From Mesorhizobium sp. M2E.F.Ca.ET.219.01.1.1 (GTDB lineage Bacteria > Pseudomonadota > Alphaproteobacteria > Rhizobiales > Rhizobiaceae), in the NCBI RefSeq assembly GCF_004016445.2, contig NZ_SADT02000006.1, positions 372,001 to 436,000 of the forward strand: a stretch of 64,000 bases of DNA. The letters are read 5' to 3'. Within the stretch, counting starts at the first letter, position 1, and each line of letters begins with the position of its first letter. A program made the translations under genes and the position numbers. Shown in pieces: positions 43,769 through 52,736 of the stretch. A model generated the notes under the pieces. The model was not told the origin of the DNA. It saw only the letters and a list, made by a program, of their open reading frames with translations, and searched no databases.

Positions 43769-44207
43769 CTCCTGCCCTTTCGTTTCGGCGCGGTTGCGCT
43801 TCATATCTTCATGCGCATCGTTGGACGACAGGCACGAAGATAACCCGCGAAGCAATGCTTCACGAGTCCTTCAAAGGCTCATAGCGGAAAAAGGCGGCTC
43901 AGGCAGCAGATTTTTGACCGCATGGTCAAAACGCCATCCTGAGTAGACGCTCCCGGCGTTGGAGATTGGCCGAAACGCCCCATCTCGTCGTCATACTCGG
44001 GCTTGACCCGAGTATCCATGCCGTGACCTTCCGCGTGGAGTGCAACGGTGCAGAATTCTGTAACCGCTGCAACGCTTTAGCGTAACGGCATGGATTCTAG
44101 GGTCTGCGCGCGTCGCTCCGCTCCTTGCTCCGCCCTAGAATGACGAAGCACGGATGTCGCCGGTAAATCTCAGTGGCTTCCAACAGAGCTGGCGGACTAC
44201 GATACGC
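43769..44207. other. 439-base intergenic region upstream of deoC and downstream of fpr
   Basis: Apart from the mosaic repeat at 43989-44145 I see no gene. The first 200 bases should contain the deoC promoter; GGTCAAAACGCC and TTTTTGACCGCATGG are present but no clear -35/-10 pair could be fixed. Confidence 0.4.
43989..44145. repeat. mosaic palindromic repeat bounded by CGTCAT/ATGACG
   Basis: Starts CGTCATACTCGGGCTTG with hairpin ACTCGGG/CCCGAGT, continues with CATGCCGT matched by ACGGCATG 80 bases on, and ends CCCTAGAATGACG; CTAGGG near 44098 pairs with the later CCCTAG. This CGTCAT...GGCATGGATTCTAGGG unit is widespread in alphaproteobacterial intergenic DNA (from memory). Confidence 0.8.
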
Positions 44208-45035
44208 TCAGCCGACGAAGGCGCGCTCGACGACGAAGCTGGCCGGACGGCTCAAGGAACCTTCCTGGAAGCCGAGGCTTTCGGCGAGTTCCTTGACGTC
44301 CGTCAGCATGTGCATCGAGCCGCAGATCATGATGCGGTCGGTTTCAGCGTTGAGCTTGTCGATGCCGAGGTCGGAATAGAACTTGCCGGAGCCGATCAGC
44401 GCGGTAATGCGGCCCATGCGCGCCGATTCCTCGCGGGTGGTCGAATTGTAGAGCGTGACGCGGCCGGCGGTCAGCTCGCCGATCAGCGGATCGCTTTCGA
44501 GCGCCGCCACCAGCTCCTGGCCGTAAGTGAGCTCGGCAATGTCACGGCAGGTGTGTGTGAGGATCACCTGGTCGAACTTCTCATAGGTGTCGGGATCGCG
44601 CAGCAGGCTGGCGAAGGGCGCGATGCCGGTGCCGGTCGAGATCATGAACACGCGCTTAGCGGGCGTCAGCGCGTCGAGCACCAGCGTGCCGGTCGCCTTC
44701 TGGCGCATGATGACGGTGTCGCCGACCTGGATCTTCTGCAGCTCGGAAGTCAGCGGGCCGTCCGGCACCTTGATCGAGAAGAATTCCAGCTCGTCGTCCC
44801 AGGCGGGGCTGGCGACCGAATAGGCACGGAAGATCGGCTTCTCGGCATTGGGCAGGCCGATCATGACGAACTCGCCGGAGCGGAAGCGCAGCGACTGCGG
44901 GCGGGTGATGCGGAAGGAGAACAGCCGGTCGGTGTAATGCTTCACCGACACCACGGTCTCGGCATAGACATTGGCCGGGATCGGGAACTGCAGCGGCCTT
45001 GCGCCGGCGGTGTTCAACGCGGATGTCGTGTTCAT
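44208..45035 (-). CDS. fpr: ferredoxin--NADP(+) reductase
   Basis: FAD enzyme exchanging electrons between NADPH and ferredoxin or flavodoxin. 275 residues, bacterial subclass I type: FAD motif FRAYSVASP, EFFSIKVPDGPLTS, GTLVLDALTP, NADP motif MISTGTGIAPFASLLRDP, VILTHTCRDIAELTY, and the C-terminal MICGSMHMLTDVKELAESLGF ... FVVERAFVG. The start ATG 45035 is chosen because the family N-terminus begins just after it; the frame remains open far upstream antisense to hyuA, which is not real. Divergent from hyuAB, with a MarR-type site between; it could supply reduced ferredoxin to the 6-hydroxynicotinate-reductase-like protein, or be a general enzyme. Confidence 0.93.
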   Translation of the reverse strand: MNTTSALNTAGARPLQFPIPANVYAETVVSVKHYTDRLFSFRITRPQSLRFRSGEFVMIGLPNAEKPIFRAYSVASPAWDDELEFFSIKVPDGPLTSELQKIQVGDTVIMRQKATGTLVLDALTPAKRVFMISTGTGIAPFASLLRDPDTYEKFDQVILTHTCRDIAELTYGQELVAALESDPLIGELTAGRVTLYNSTTREESARMGRITALIGSGKFYSDLGIDKLNAETDRIMICGSMHMLTDVKELAESLGFQEGSLSRPASFVVERAFVG

Positions 45036-45156
45036 CAACCCAACTTTCCGGCCCAGACAAACGCGCTGGCGCCAAACTTTCTCCTGCGCGCCCGAACGAT
45101 CAGGTTCCGGCGCCTTCTGCACACTGCCAAGCGGTAAGCTCTTGTGTCCAGAATTT

Positions 45157-45176
45157 ATTAGTATACAAATGATCTC
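45157..45176. promoter_or_regulatory. MarR-type operator between fpr and hyuA
   Basis: ATTAGTATACAAATGATCTC. The first 14 bases are an imperfect palindrome (12 of 14 positions agree with the reverse complement), typical of MarR sites. It matches 56472-56491 at 17 of 20 positions and lies midway between the two divergent start codons. A TTGACG on the minus strand (45178-45183) could be the fpr -35 box. Confidence 0.65.
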
Positions 45177-45251
45177 GACGTCAAGATGGTGACGTAAAAC
45201 GCCTTTCCAAACCGAGGCATATCCGTAGTTCTGGCATTTCGGGTTTCGACA

Positions 45252-47324
45252 ATGGATGAGAAATTTTCCGCGTCGGCGGGAAGTGTTGTTGCCGGTATCG
45301 ATGTGGGCGGAACGTTCACCGATCTGCTTTTGATCGACGGCAAGGCAGGCGGCAAGGTGCATATCGCCAAGACGCCGACCACGGTGGAAAATCAGGCCTT
45401 TGGCGTGGTTTCGGCGCTCGGCGCGACCGGCTTCCCGGTCGACGGCATCGACCTCATCGTGCATGGCACGACGACCACGACCAACGCCGTGCTGGAGCGG
45501 CGGTTGGCGCGGACCGGCATGATCACCACGCGCGGCTTTCGCGACGTGATCGAGCTTGGGCGGCGCACGCGACCGCAGGCCTATGGGATGACGGGAACCT
45601 TCGTGCCGGTCATTCCGCGCGACCTTCGGCTCGAAGTGTCGGAACGGGTCGAGGCTTCGGGCGCCGTGCGCATTCCGCTCGATGAAGCCGAGATGCGCGA
45701 CGCGGTGAAAAAGCTGCTCGACGCCGGCTGCGAGTCGCTCGTCATCCATTTCCTGCACTCCTACGCCAACCCCGCGCACGAGCGGCGCGCCGCGGAGATC
45801 GCGGCGGAGAGCTGGCCGAACGGGCACATCACCACCGGACATGCGCTGCTTTCGGAAGCGCGCGAGTTCGAACGCGGCGTGACGGCGGCGGTCAACGCCT
45901 CCGTGCAGCCGATCCTCGAACGCTATGTCGAGCGGCTGCGCAAGGAGCTGGCGGCGAAGGGCTACGCCCGCGACTTCTTGATCATGAACGGCAATGGCGG
46001 CATGATCTCGGCCCGTTTCGTCACGCTGGAATCGGCCAAGACGGTTATGTCCGGCCCGGCCTCGGGCGTGATCGCGGCTGCCTATACCGGAAAACGCGCC
46101 GGCTTCGGCAATCTCGTCACCTATGACATGGGTGGCACCTCGACCGACGTGGCGCTGATCCGCAATGCCGAACCCGCCGTGTCGAACGAGATCGAGATCG
46201 AATATGCGATGCCGATCCATGTGCCGATGGTGGCGGTGCACACCGTGGGGGCCGGCGGCGGTTCGATCGCACGCGTCGACGCGGCCGGACTGATCCAGAT
46301 CGGCCCGGAAAGCGCCGGCGCCAATCCCGGCCCGATCTGCTACGGGCGCGGCGGCGCGGAACCGACCATCACCGACGCCAATCTGGTACTCGGCCGCCTG
46401 GCGCCAAAGAAGCTGCTCGCGGTCGACAATCCGGTCACCGTCGAACGCGTCACCGGCATTTTCGAGGACAAGATCGGCAAGAGGACGGGCCTTTCCGGCG
46501 TCGAGGCCGCGGGCGCGGTGCTCAGGCTCGGCAACATGAAGATGGCGGGCGCCATCCGCATGGTTTCGGTCTCGCGCGGCCATGACCCGCGCGATTTCGC
46601 GCTGTTCGCCTTTGGCGGCGCCGGGCCGCTGCACGCGACGGCGCTTGCCCGCGAGCTCGGCCTGCCGCGCGTGCTGGTGCCGGCGCGGCCGGGCATCACC
46701 AATGCCCTCGGCTGCGTCGTCGCCGATCTGCGGCACGACTTCGTCAACACGATCAACCAGCCCGTGAGGCTGCTCGATGAAGCTTCGCTTCACGAGGTAT
46801 TGGAACGGCACCGTAACGAAGGCGAGGCGCTGATCGCCAAGGAACCGGTGAAGCCGGATGCGATCCGCGTCACCCATTCCGCCGACATGCAGTTCGTCGG
46901 CCAGACGCACATCATCAACGTACCGCTGCCGTCGTCCTCGGTTTCACGAGAAACACTGCAGCTTCTGTTCGAGAAAGCCTATTTCGCCCGCTTCAAGGTC
47001 GAGCTGCCGGAAATCCGCGCCAACCTCGTCAACCTCAACACGTCGGTCACCGGCGTGCGGCCGCAGATCGACCTGTCGCGGCTGATCGACCCTGCTGGCC
47101 GCGCGGCAACGCTCGAGGAGGCGCGGCGCGAGATCCGGCCGGTCTGGTATCACGGCACCTGGCATGACACGCCGGTCTATGCCCGCGAAAAGCTGCCGCT
47201 CGATGCCGTGATCGAAGGGCCGGCGATCCTGGAACAAATGGACGCCACCACCGTGCTCGAACCTGGCGACCGGGCGCGCTCGGATGCCGACGGCAACATC
47301 ATCATCGACATCGGCGAGGCTTGA
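45252..47324 (+). CDS. hydantoinase/oxoprolinase family subunit A (HyuA-like)
   Basis: 690-residue ATP-binding subunit of an N-methylhydantoinase/5-oxoprolinase-type enzyme, which opens a lactam or activates a carbonyl with ATP. Seen: actin-like phosphate loop VAGIDVGGTFTDLLLIDG, HGTTTTTNAVLERR, TTRGFRDVIELGRRTRPQAYG, LLSEAREFERGVTAAVNASVQPILERY, NGNGGMISA, MSGPASGVIAAAY, YDMGGTSTDVALI, VGAGGGSIA and GAGPLHA. Length is normal for stand-alone HyuA. hyuB follows one base after the stop. The substrate is open: acetone/acetophenone carboxylases share the fold. By regulon context it may open the lactam of 6-oxo-tetrahydronicotinate. No clear ribosome site before ATG 45252. Confidence 0.88.
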   Translation: MDEKFSASAGSVVAGIDVGGTFTDLLLIDGKAGGKVHIAKTPTTVENQAFGVVSALGATGFPVDGIDLIVHGTTTTTNAVLERRLARTGMITTRGFRDVIELGRRTRPQAYGMTGTFVPVIPRDLRLEVSERVEASGAVRIPLDEAEMRDAVKKLLDAGCESLVIHFLHSYANPAHERRAAEIAAESWPNGHITTGHALLSEAREFERGVTAAVNASVQPILERYVERLRKELAAKGYARDFLIMNGNGGMISARFVTLESAKTVMSGPASGVIAAAYTGKRAGFGNLVTYDMGGTSTDVALIRNAEPAVSNEIEIEYAMPIHVPMVAVHTVGAGGGSIARVDAAGLIQIGPESAGANPGPICYGRGGAEPTITDANLVLGRLAPKKLLAVDNPVTVERVTGIFEDKIGKRTGLSGVEAAGAVLRLGNMKMAGAIRMVSVSRGHDPRDFALFAFGGAGPLHATALARELGLPRVLVPARPGITNALGCVVADLRHDFVNTINQPVRLLDEASLHEVLERHRNEGEALIAKEPVKPDAIRVTHSADMQFVGQTHIINVPLPSSSVSRETLQLLFEKAYFARFKVELPEIRANLVNLNTSVTGVRPQIDLSRLIDPAGRAATLEEARREIRPVWYHGTWHDTPVYAREKLPLDAVIEGPAILEQMDATTVLEPGDRARSDADGNIIIDIGEA

Positions 47325-47325
47325 G

Positions 47326-49014
47326 ATGGCAAAGCTCGACACGATCACGCTTTCGGTGCTGCAGGCGGCGCTGCAGCAAGTCTGCGATGAAATGGATTTG
47401 ACGTTTTCCCGCGCGGCCTTCTCGCCGGTCATCGCCGAGGCCAATGACCGCTCGGACGGCATCTACTCGGCCGTGGACGGCTCGCTGATCGCGCAAGGCA
47501 GCCAGGGCCTGCCGGTGTTCGTCGGCGTCATGCAATATTCGACGAAGACGGTGATCGAGATGATCGCCGACGGCCGCTGCCTGGCGCCGGAGCCGGGCGA
47601 CATCTACATCGTCAACGACCCCTATCTCGGCGGCACGCATTTGATGGATGTGCGCTTCGTCATGCCTGTCTATCGCGGCGGCAAGATCTTTTGCTGGCTG
47701 TCCAACACCGGCCATTGGCCGGATATCGGCGGCTCGGTCCCGGGCGGTTTTTCGGCGTCGGCCACCGCCGTCGAGCAGGAAGGCTTGCGGCTGCCGCCAG
47801 TGAAACTGTTCAAGAAGGGCGTGCTCGATACGGAGATCTACGCCATCATCTGCTCGAACATCCGGGTCGCCGACCAGCGCATCGGCGATATCCGCGCGCA
47901 GGCGGCGGCTCTCTTGATCGGCCAGGACAGGCTCAATGAAATCCTGGATCGTTACGGTGACGAATCCGTCGTCGAGGCGATCGCGGAACTGCGCCGCCGC
48001 GCCGCCGAGCAGATGCGCGCGTCGATCGCCGTCATACCGGACGGCGTCTACCGCTCGCAGGCCTTCGTCGATTCCGACGGCGTGGTGAACGAGCCGCTCA
48101 CCATCAATCTCGCCGTCGAGAAAAAGGGCGAAACGCTGACCTTCGACTTTGCCGGCTCGTCAAAACCCTGCGCCGGGCCGATGAACAGCGTGCTGGCGAC
48201 GACCTTGTCGTCTGTCTACCTCGCCATGCGGCATATTTTTCCGGAGGTGCCGATCAGCGCCGGCGCTTTCGAGCCCCTGAACGTCAAGCGGCCGGAAGGC
48301 ACCTTCCTCGATGCGAAATATCCGCGTCCCGTGTCGGGCTGCGCGGCGGAGGTTTCGCAGCGCATCGCGGAAGCCGTGTTCGCGGCGATGGTGCAGGCGC
48401 TGCCCGAGAAGGTGACGGCCGCACCCGCCGGCTCCAGCGGCAATTTCGCGCTCGGCGGCAACGATCCGGCGCGCGGACGCGACTATGTCATGTACCAGAT
48501 CTCGGGCGGCGGCTATGGCGGCAATGCCGGCCATGACGGCTTGAGCAATGGCTGCTCGACCATCGGCATTTCGAAATCGCCGCCGGTCGAGATCATGGAG
48601 CAGGCCTTTCCGGTGCTCTACCGGCATTACGCGCTGCGCGAGGGATCCGGCGGCGCGGGAAAACATCGCGGCGGCTTCGGGCTCGCCTATGAGGTCGAGA
48701 TATTGCGCGGTGAGGCGCGCGCGTCCTTCGTCATGGATCACGGCCGTTTCGGGCCGCAGGGTGCGCTCGGCGGCGAGGACGGCGCGCCGAACAGCGTGAC
48801 CGTCTTTCGGGGCGGCGAAGCGCATGTGCCACCGCATCTTTCCAAGGAGCAGGACATAGCGCTCAAGGCCGGCGACCGCGTGCGCGTCGGCACGCCGGGC
48901 GGCGGCGGCTATGGCGATCCGCGTGAGCGGGACCCGAAGCAGGTCGCCGAGGATGTCCGGCTGGGTTACTATACGGCCGAGCAGGCCAAGGAGATGTTTG
49001 GGGTGGATTTGTAG
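47326..49014 (+). CDS. hydantoinase/oxoprolinase family subunit B (HyuB-like)
   Basis: 562-residue catalytic partner of the preceding subunit. Seen: LQAALQQVCDEMDLTFSRAAFSPVIAEANDRSDGIYSA, DIYIVNDPYLGGTHLMDVRFVMPVY, TGHWPDIGGSVPGGFS (metal-site region), CSNIRVADQRIGDIRAQ, GCAAEVSQRIAEAVF, SGGGYGGNAGHDGLSNG and the end GTPGGGGYGDPRERDP. Start ATG 47326 lies one base after the hyuA stop. It ends before a palindrome and is convergent with the marR-ended operon. Whether the pair hydrolyses or carboxylates its substrate cannot be told by eye. Confidence 0.88.
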   Translation: MAKLDTITLSVLQAALQQVCDEMDLTFSRAAFSPVIAEANDRSDGIYSAVDGSLIAQGSQGLPVFVGVMQYSTKTVIEMIADGRCLAPEPGDIYIVNDPYLGGTHLMDVRFVMPVYRGGKIFCWLSNTGHWPDIGGSVPGGFSASATAVEQEGLRLPPVKLFKKGVLDTEIYAIICSNIRVADQRIGDIRAQAAALLIGQDRLNEILDRYGDESVVEAIAELRRRAAEQMRASIAVIPDGVYRSQAFVDSDGVVNEPLTINLAVEKKGETLTFDFAGSSKPCAGPMNSVLATTLSSVYLAMRHIFPEVPISAGAFEPLNVKRPEGTFLDAKYPRPVSGCAAEVSQRIAEAVFAAMVQALPEKVTAAPAGSSGNFALGGNDPARGRDYVMYQISGGGYGGNAGHDGLSNGCSTIGISKSPPVEIMEQAFPVLYRHYALREGSGGAGKHRGGFGLAYEVEILRGEARASFVMDHGRFGPQGALGGEDGAPNSVTVFRGGEAHVPPHLSKEQDIALKAGDRVRVGTPGGGGYGDPRERDPKQVAEDVRLGYYTAEQAKEMFGVDL

Positions 49015-49079
49015 CCGGACGACTGATGATCGGCCGAAGGTGGAGCCGATATGTTCAAGTCCACGTCGAGTTCCCGTCG

Positions 49080-49235
49080 GCCCCCCTCTGCCCTGCCGGG
49101 CATCTCCCCCGCAAGGGGGGAGATTGGCAGTTCCGGCGCCGGCGCATCTCTTCCGTCGTTGGCGGTTGGCGAAAGCGGCTGCGACATTTGATCTCCCCCC
49201 CTTGCGGGGGAGATGGCCGGCAGGCCAGAGGGGGG
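49080..49235. repeat. long intergenic palindromic element, family 1 copy E
   Basis: Arms GGCCCCCCTCTGCCCTGCCG and ...CGGCAGGCCAGAGGGGGG; inner hairpins CTCCCCCGCAAGGGGGGAG and CTCCCCCCCTTGCGGGGGAG; core GTTGGCGGTTGGCGAAAGC. Lies between the convergent ends of hyuB and marR, where it could end transcription from both sides. Confidence 0.85.
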
Positions 49236-49275
49236 TGCTGTCCCACCAGCGCCGAAGAGCAAAGAATGCGATCCG

Positions 49276-49737
49276 CTACGCCAATTTCGCCAACAACCTG
49301 AGAAACGTCGCGGCTTCCTTGGCCGTCAGCGGCGCCAGCGTTTCCTCGGTGATGGCGCGGGCGAGCGGGATCAGCCGTTCGATCGCTTCGCGGCCTTCCG
49401 GCGTCAGGTTGACCAGCAGCCGCCGCTTGTCGACCTCGTGCTTGGAGACCTCGACAAGGCCGCGCGCCTTCAGCCGGTCGATGACGCCCTTCACCGTGGC
49501 CGCGTCCATCGCGATCAGCGTCCCCAACTGGTTCTGCGAGGTCTCGCCGATATCGTAGAGCTTGGCCAAGGCCGCGAATTGCGGCGGCGTCAGGTCGCCG
49601 ATATGCGAGGCGAAGATCGAGACATGGCGCTGATGCGCCTTGCGCAGGATGAAGCCGACCTGATCCTGCAGATGGTAGTTGTTCTCGTCGCCGTCCTCGA
49701 CCTCGACCAGCCGCAGCAGATTGTCCTCGCCGCTCAT
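49276..49737 (-). CDS. MarR-family transcription regulator
   Basis: 153-residue winged-helix dimer regulator, normal MarR length. Seen: N-terminal dimer helix HLQDQVGFILRKAHQRHVSIFASHIGDLTPPQFAALAKL, recognition region TSQNQLGTLIAMDAATVKGVIDRLKARGLVEVS, wing KHEVDKRRLLVNLTPEG and C-terminal dimer helices. Start ATG 49737 overlaps the DUF1185 stop (ATGA). Last gene of the six-gene N-heterocycle operon. Its likely operators are the matching palindromes at 45157-45176 and 56472-56491; ligand perhaps nicotinate, 6-hydroxynicotinate or a later intermediate. Confidence 0.9.
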   Translation of the reverse strand: MSGEDNLLRLVEVEDGDENNYHLQDQVGFILRKAHQRHVSIFASHIGDLTPPQFAALAKLYDIGETSQNQLGTLIAMDAATVKGVIDRLKARGLVEVSKHEVDKRRLLVNLTPEGREAIERLIPLARAITEETLAPLTAKEAATFLRLLAKLA

Positions 49738-50318
49738 CTCAGGCCATCCCATGCCTTGATGTCCTCAGCCGCAAGGCCGCCCATGCGGTTGTGGACGCGC
49801 GGGCCGCAGGTCATGGCGAGGCAGAACAGGATCTCGTCGGGACGCGGGCCGTCGCTGATGCCGACCTCCATGGCGTCGAAATGGCTGCGCACATAGGCGG
49901 CGTTGATGTGGCCGAGCGGCACGTCAAGCCTTGAACCGAAAGCGCCGACCTTCTTGGCCGACGGAACGATCGCCTTGGCGTCGCCCAGCCGCTCGCGCAT
50001 GGCATAGCCGCCCGGCACATGCCAAAGCGCGCCGTGCTCCAATTCGCCGGCCGAACCGACGATGGCGCCCTTGCCGTAGCCGTCGATCTTCTTCACGTCG
50101 CCGCCGAGCGCCGCAATCAACCTGTCGGAGAGCAGGAGGCCCAGCGGCTTCAAGTCCTCCATCGCGCCCTGCAGCTCTTCCACATAACGGCCGGCGAAAG
50201 GGTTCTTGACCACGGCGAGAGCCGCCGCGCGAAGGCGGGGCTCTTTCGCGACGGGGCCGCCGTCGTGGAAAATCTCCTCGGTCAGCACCGCGACCTTGCG
50301 GATCGGAAACTCAGGCAT
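49734..50318 (-). CDS. DUF1185 (amino acid synthesis family) protein
   Basis: 194-residue protein of the AA_synth/DUF1185 family, whose chemistry is unknown. Seen: IRKVAVLTEEIFHDGGPVAKEPRLRAAALAVVKNPFAGRYVEEL, GKGAIVGSAGELEHGALWHVPGGYAMRE, AIVPSAKKVGAFGSRLDVPLGHINAAYVRSHFDAME and CLAMTCGPRVHNRMGG. Start ATG 50318 has AGGAGG nine bases upstream. It overlaps UPF0280 by eight bases and marR by four, so it is translationally tied to the operon. In this setting it may handle a ring-opened or semialdehyde intermediate, but no motif proves it. Confidence 0.82.
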   Translation of the reverse strand: MPEFPIRKVAVLTEEIFHDGGPVAKEPRLRAAALAVVKNPFAGRYVEELQGAMEDLKPLGLLLSDRLIAALGGDVKKIDGYGKGAIVGSAGELEHGALWHVPGGYAMRERLGDAKAIVPSAKKVGAFGSRLDVPLGHINAAYVRSHFDAMEVGISDGPRPDEILFCLAMTCGPRVHNRMGGLAAEDIKAWDGLR

Positions 50319-51198
50319 CGGCAAATTCCTCCTGCGCATGCTTGTTGGGCGCGGCGAGCGCTATTGCGCCGCTGATGCGGGTCTCGCCCGCCAGAAACAG
50401 CGCCGAGGCCGCGACCAGGCCGCGCCGGCGAAAATCTTCGGCGACGGCGAGGCCCTTGTCCAGCGCCCGGGCAATGTCGCCCGGCGAAAGCGCGCCGACG
50501 CTCTGCGTCACCAGTTGCTCTCCGAGATCGCTGTCGGGCGCCAGGTCGCGCGCCGGAACGCGCGCGATGGCAGGGTGACCGGGCAGGTCGACGGCGTTGG
50601 CAATCAGCGTTGCCGCCGCATCGGCCTCGGCGCCGGTCGGCGCGAGAACGGTGACGGCATCGGCAATGCCCAGAGAAAACGACCGGCCGCGCCAACCGCT
50701 GGTGGCAACACCGCGCACGCCATCCTCGGCGCGGATGCCGACGCGATCTGCCACGCCATTGCCGGTGCCGGCAATCGCCACCGTCATCGACTGGTCCCTG
50801 CCGAGATAGATGGCGCAATCGCCGCCATTGTTGACGTAAGCGCGGTCGAGTCGGCGGCCGGAGAGCATCGCGCCAAGAATTTCGTCGGCTACCGACCCGG
50901 CGACGGCAGCCATCGGTGTGATGAAGCATTCGGCCAAGGGCATGACGGCTGCTTCCATGCGGCGCGCCGTCGGGCCGGCGAAATCACGCGGCGCCAGGAA
51001 GAATGCAGGGAGGCGCAATTCCGGAAGCTCCTCGACCAGCTCGATCAGGATCGTCTGGAAGCGCGCGACCACCTGCTCGTAAGCGGCGCGACGCTCGTCG
51101 TCAGAGCCGAAGGCCTCGACGATGAGGTCGATCGGCCCATGGTTGAGATGGAGCCGCCGGCCATCGGCCAGCCAATGCGCCTGCGGGCCGTTCATCAC
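50311..51198 (-). CDS. UPF0280 family protein
   Basis: 295-residue protein of the uncharacterised UPF0280 family, with an ApbE-like feel (GGDCAIYLG; GVATSGWRGRSFSLGIADAVTVLA). Seen: LHLNHGPIDLIVEAFGS at the N-terminus, AGSVADEILGAML, YVNNGGDCAIYLGRDQ, VATSGWRG and a C-terminal helical region with FRRRGLVAASALFLAG. If the ApbE resemblance is meaningful, it could attach flavin to, or help mature, a redox partner such as the reductase encoded directly upstream, whose stop its start overlaps by four bases (ATGA, start 51198; ATG 51195 also possible). Function otherwise unknown. Confidence 0.82.
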   Translation of the reverse strand: MMNGPQAHWLADGRRLHLNHGPIDLIVEAFGSDDERRAAYEQVVARFQTILIELVEELPELRLPAFFLAPRDFAGPTARRMEAAVMPLAECFITPMAAVAGSVADEILGAMLSGRRLDRAYVNNGGDCAIYLGRDQSMTVAIAGTGNGVADRVGIRAEDGVRGVATSGWRGRSFSLGIADAVTVLAPTGAEADAAATLIANAVDLPGHPAIARVPARDLAPDSDLGEQLVTQSVGALSPGDIARALDKGLAVAEDFRRRGLVAASALFLAGETRISGAIALAAPNKHAQEEFADA

Positions 51199-52736
51199 CC
51201 GGCACCATTCGCGGCGGCGCGCCGCAGCTGCGCCAGCGGCGGCCAGGGATTGTTGGCCGGCGCGCCGGTGCCGCGGCGCGGGTTGAGATACTCGCCGCCC
51301 TTGGCGAGGATGTCCTCGACGCTGCGGATCTCGTTTTCATAGCCGCCCAGCCGGACATAGTCGTCGCGGCGCATGGTGAATTCGATCGGCGCGACCAGCG
51401 CCGGCGTCGGCACATAGCCGAATGCGCCTTCCGGCACGCGGGTGACGTCGACCATCAGCGTGATGCCGCCGCCCGGCCAGACATAGACCGGCGCGCCGCC
51501 GACGGTGACATATGTCCTCAGGCCTTGAACCGAACGGGTGAGGTTCACGGGGTTTTCGGTGACGCCGGCGCGCAGCGAGCCGCCTGCGCCGCCGATGAAG
51601 AGAACGGTGCAGAGCGCCGGCTCGCAATTGTCCTCGATCAGGCCGACGGACTTTTGCAGCCGTTCGGGAAATGGCTTCTGAACCGGCTTCAACTCGTCGT
51701 CCAGCTCGTAGTAGGCGAACTGCTCGCCGGTGGTCGACACCATCAGCAGCGACAGGCCGGGACGCGCACCCTTCTTGGCGTTCCAGTCGCCGAGGATCGA
51801 CAACGGATCGGAGATCGTCGTGCCGCCCCAACCGAGGCCGGGCTCCGACACCTTGAAGTAGCGGCCGGGCGTCGAACGGCGGCCGATGATCTTTATCCCG
51901 GTGTCTTCCCAACCCAGCACTTTGCCGGCCTGGTGCTCGGAGACGACGCCGGTGATGTGGTCGTCGACCACAACGACTTCGTCGACGAGACCGCGCCATT
52001 GCGTGGCGAACATGCCGATGGTGGCCGAGCCGCAGCCGACGCGCATGCGATGCTCGACCTTGCCGTCGATGACTGGCGGTTTGCCGGCTTCGACGATTAC
52101 CGTCGCGCCGCCATCGATGGTGAGCTCGACCGGCTTGCGATTGCAGAGGTTGAGCAGCGCATCGCAGGTGGCGCGGCCTTCCTGCTTGGAGCCGCCGGTG
52201 AGGTGATGGACGCCGCCGAGCGACAGCATCTGCGAGCCGTATTCGCCGGTCGTGACATGGCCGATCGCCTCGCCTTGCGACCGCACCGTCGCCGTCTCGT
52301 CGCCGATATGGCGGTCGGTGTCGATCTTCACCTTGACGCCGCAATAGGAGAAGATGCCCTCGGTGAGGACGGTGACGAGATCGACGCCCTCGACCTCCTG
52401 GCTGACGATGAAGGGTGCCGGCTTATAATCGGGATAGGTGGTGCCGGCGCCGATCGCGGTGACGAAGCGGCGGCCAGTGTTGACCAGTTCGCCGTTCCAG
52501 GCCTCGCCCTCGGCGACGAAAGGCACCACCGCGCCCCCGGTCTCGGCGGCGTGGTCAAGGATGGTCAGCGGGTCCATGCGCACGATACGGCCGCCGACAT
52601 TGCCGTAGCGGTCGCAGGCGCCGGTGCGGCCGTCGGCGATGTAGCACATGACCGGACAGGCATCGCAGCGGATCTTTTCCGCCACCTGCTTCTCGCCGGG
52701 ATCATGGGTTTCGAAACGTTCGGCAAGCTCGCTCAT
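51195..52736 (-). CDS. 6-hydroxynicotinate reductase-like Fe-S protein
   Basis: 513-residue protein matching, from memory, the family called 6-hydroxynicotinate reductase, which in Eubacterium barkeri reduces 6-hydroxynicotinate to 6-oxo-1,4,5,6-tetrahydronicotinate with ferredoxin. An N-terminal Fe-S site is visible: Cys24, Cys27, Cys31 and Cys41 in IRCDACPVMCYIADGRTGACDRYGN. Further blocks: GAGTTYPDYKPAPFIVSQEVEGVDLVTVLTEG, CDALLNLCN, RMRVGCGSATIGMF, GLGWGGTTISDPLSILG and VGGAPVYVWPGGGITLMVD. It overlaps both neighbours by four bases, the Mo hydroxylase upstream and UPF0280 downstream. Substrate could be another hydroxylated aza-arene. Confidence 0.83.
   Translation of the reverse strand: MSELAERFETHDPGEKQVAEKIRCDACPVMCYIADGRTGACDRYGNVGGRIVRMDPLTILDHAAETGGAVVPFVAEGEAWNGELVNTGRRFVTAIGAGTTYPDYKPAPFIVSQEVEGVDLVTVLTEGIFSYCGVKVKIDTDRHIGDETATVRSQGEAIGHVTTGEYGSQMLSLGGVHHLTGGSKQEGRATCDALLNLCNRKPVELTIDGGATVIVEAGKPPVIDGKVEHRMRVGCGSATIGMFATQWRGLVDEVVVVDDHITGVVSEHQAGKVLGWEDTGIKIIGRRSTPGRYFKVSEPGLGWGGTTISDPLSILGDWNAKKGARPGLSLLMVSTTGEQFAYYELDDELKPVQKPFPERLQKSVGLIEDNCEPALCTVLFIGGAGGSLRAGVTENPVNLTRSVQGLRTYVTVGGAPVYVWPGGGITLMVDVTRVPEGAFGYVPTPALVAPIEFTMRRDDYVRLGGYENEIRSVEDILAKGGEYLNPRRGTGAPANNPWPPLAQLRRAAANGAG

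Noticed and set aside
45036..46910. Long open frame on the minus strand continuing upstream of fpr through hyuA
   Set aside because: It is antisense to a well-defined HyuA with all motifs; the fpr N-terminus begins at 45035. High GC keeps antisense frames open.
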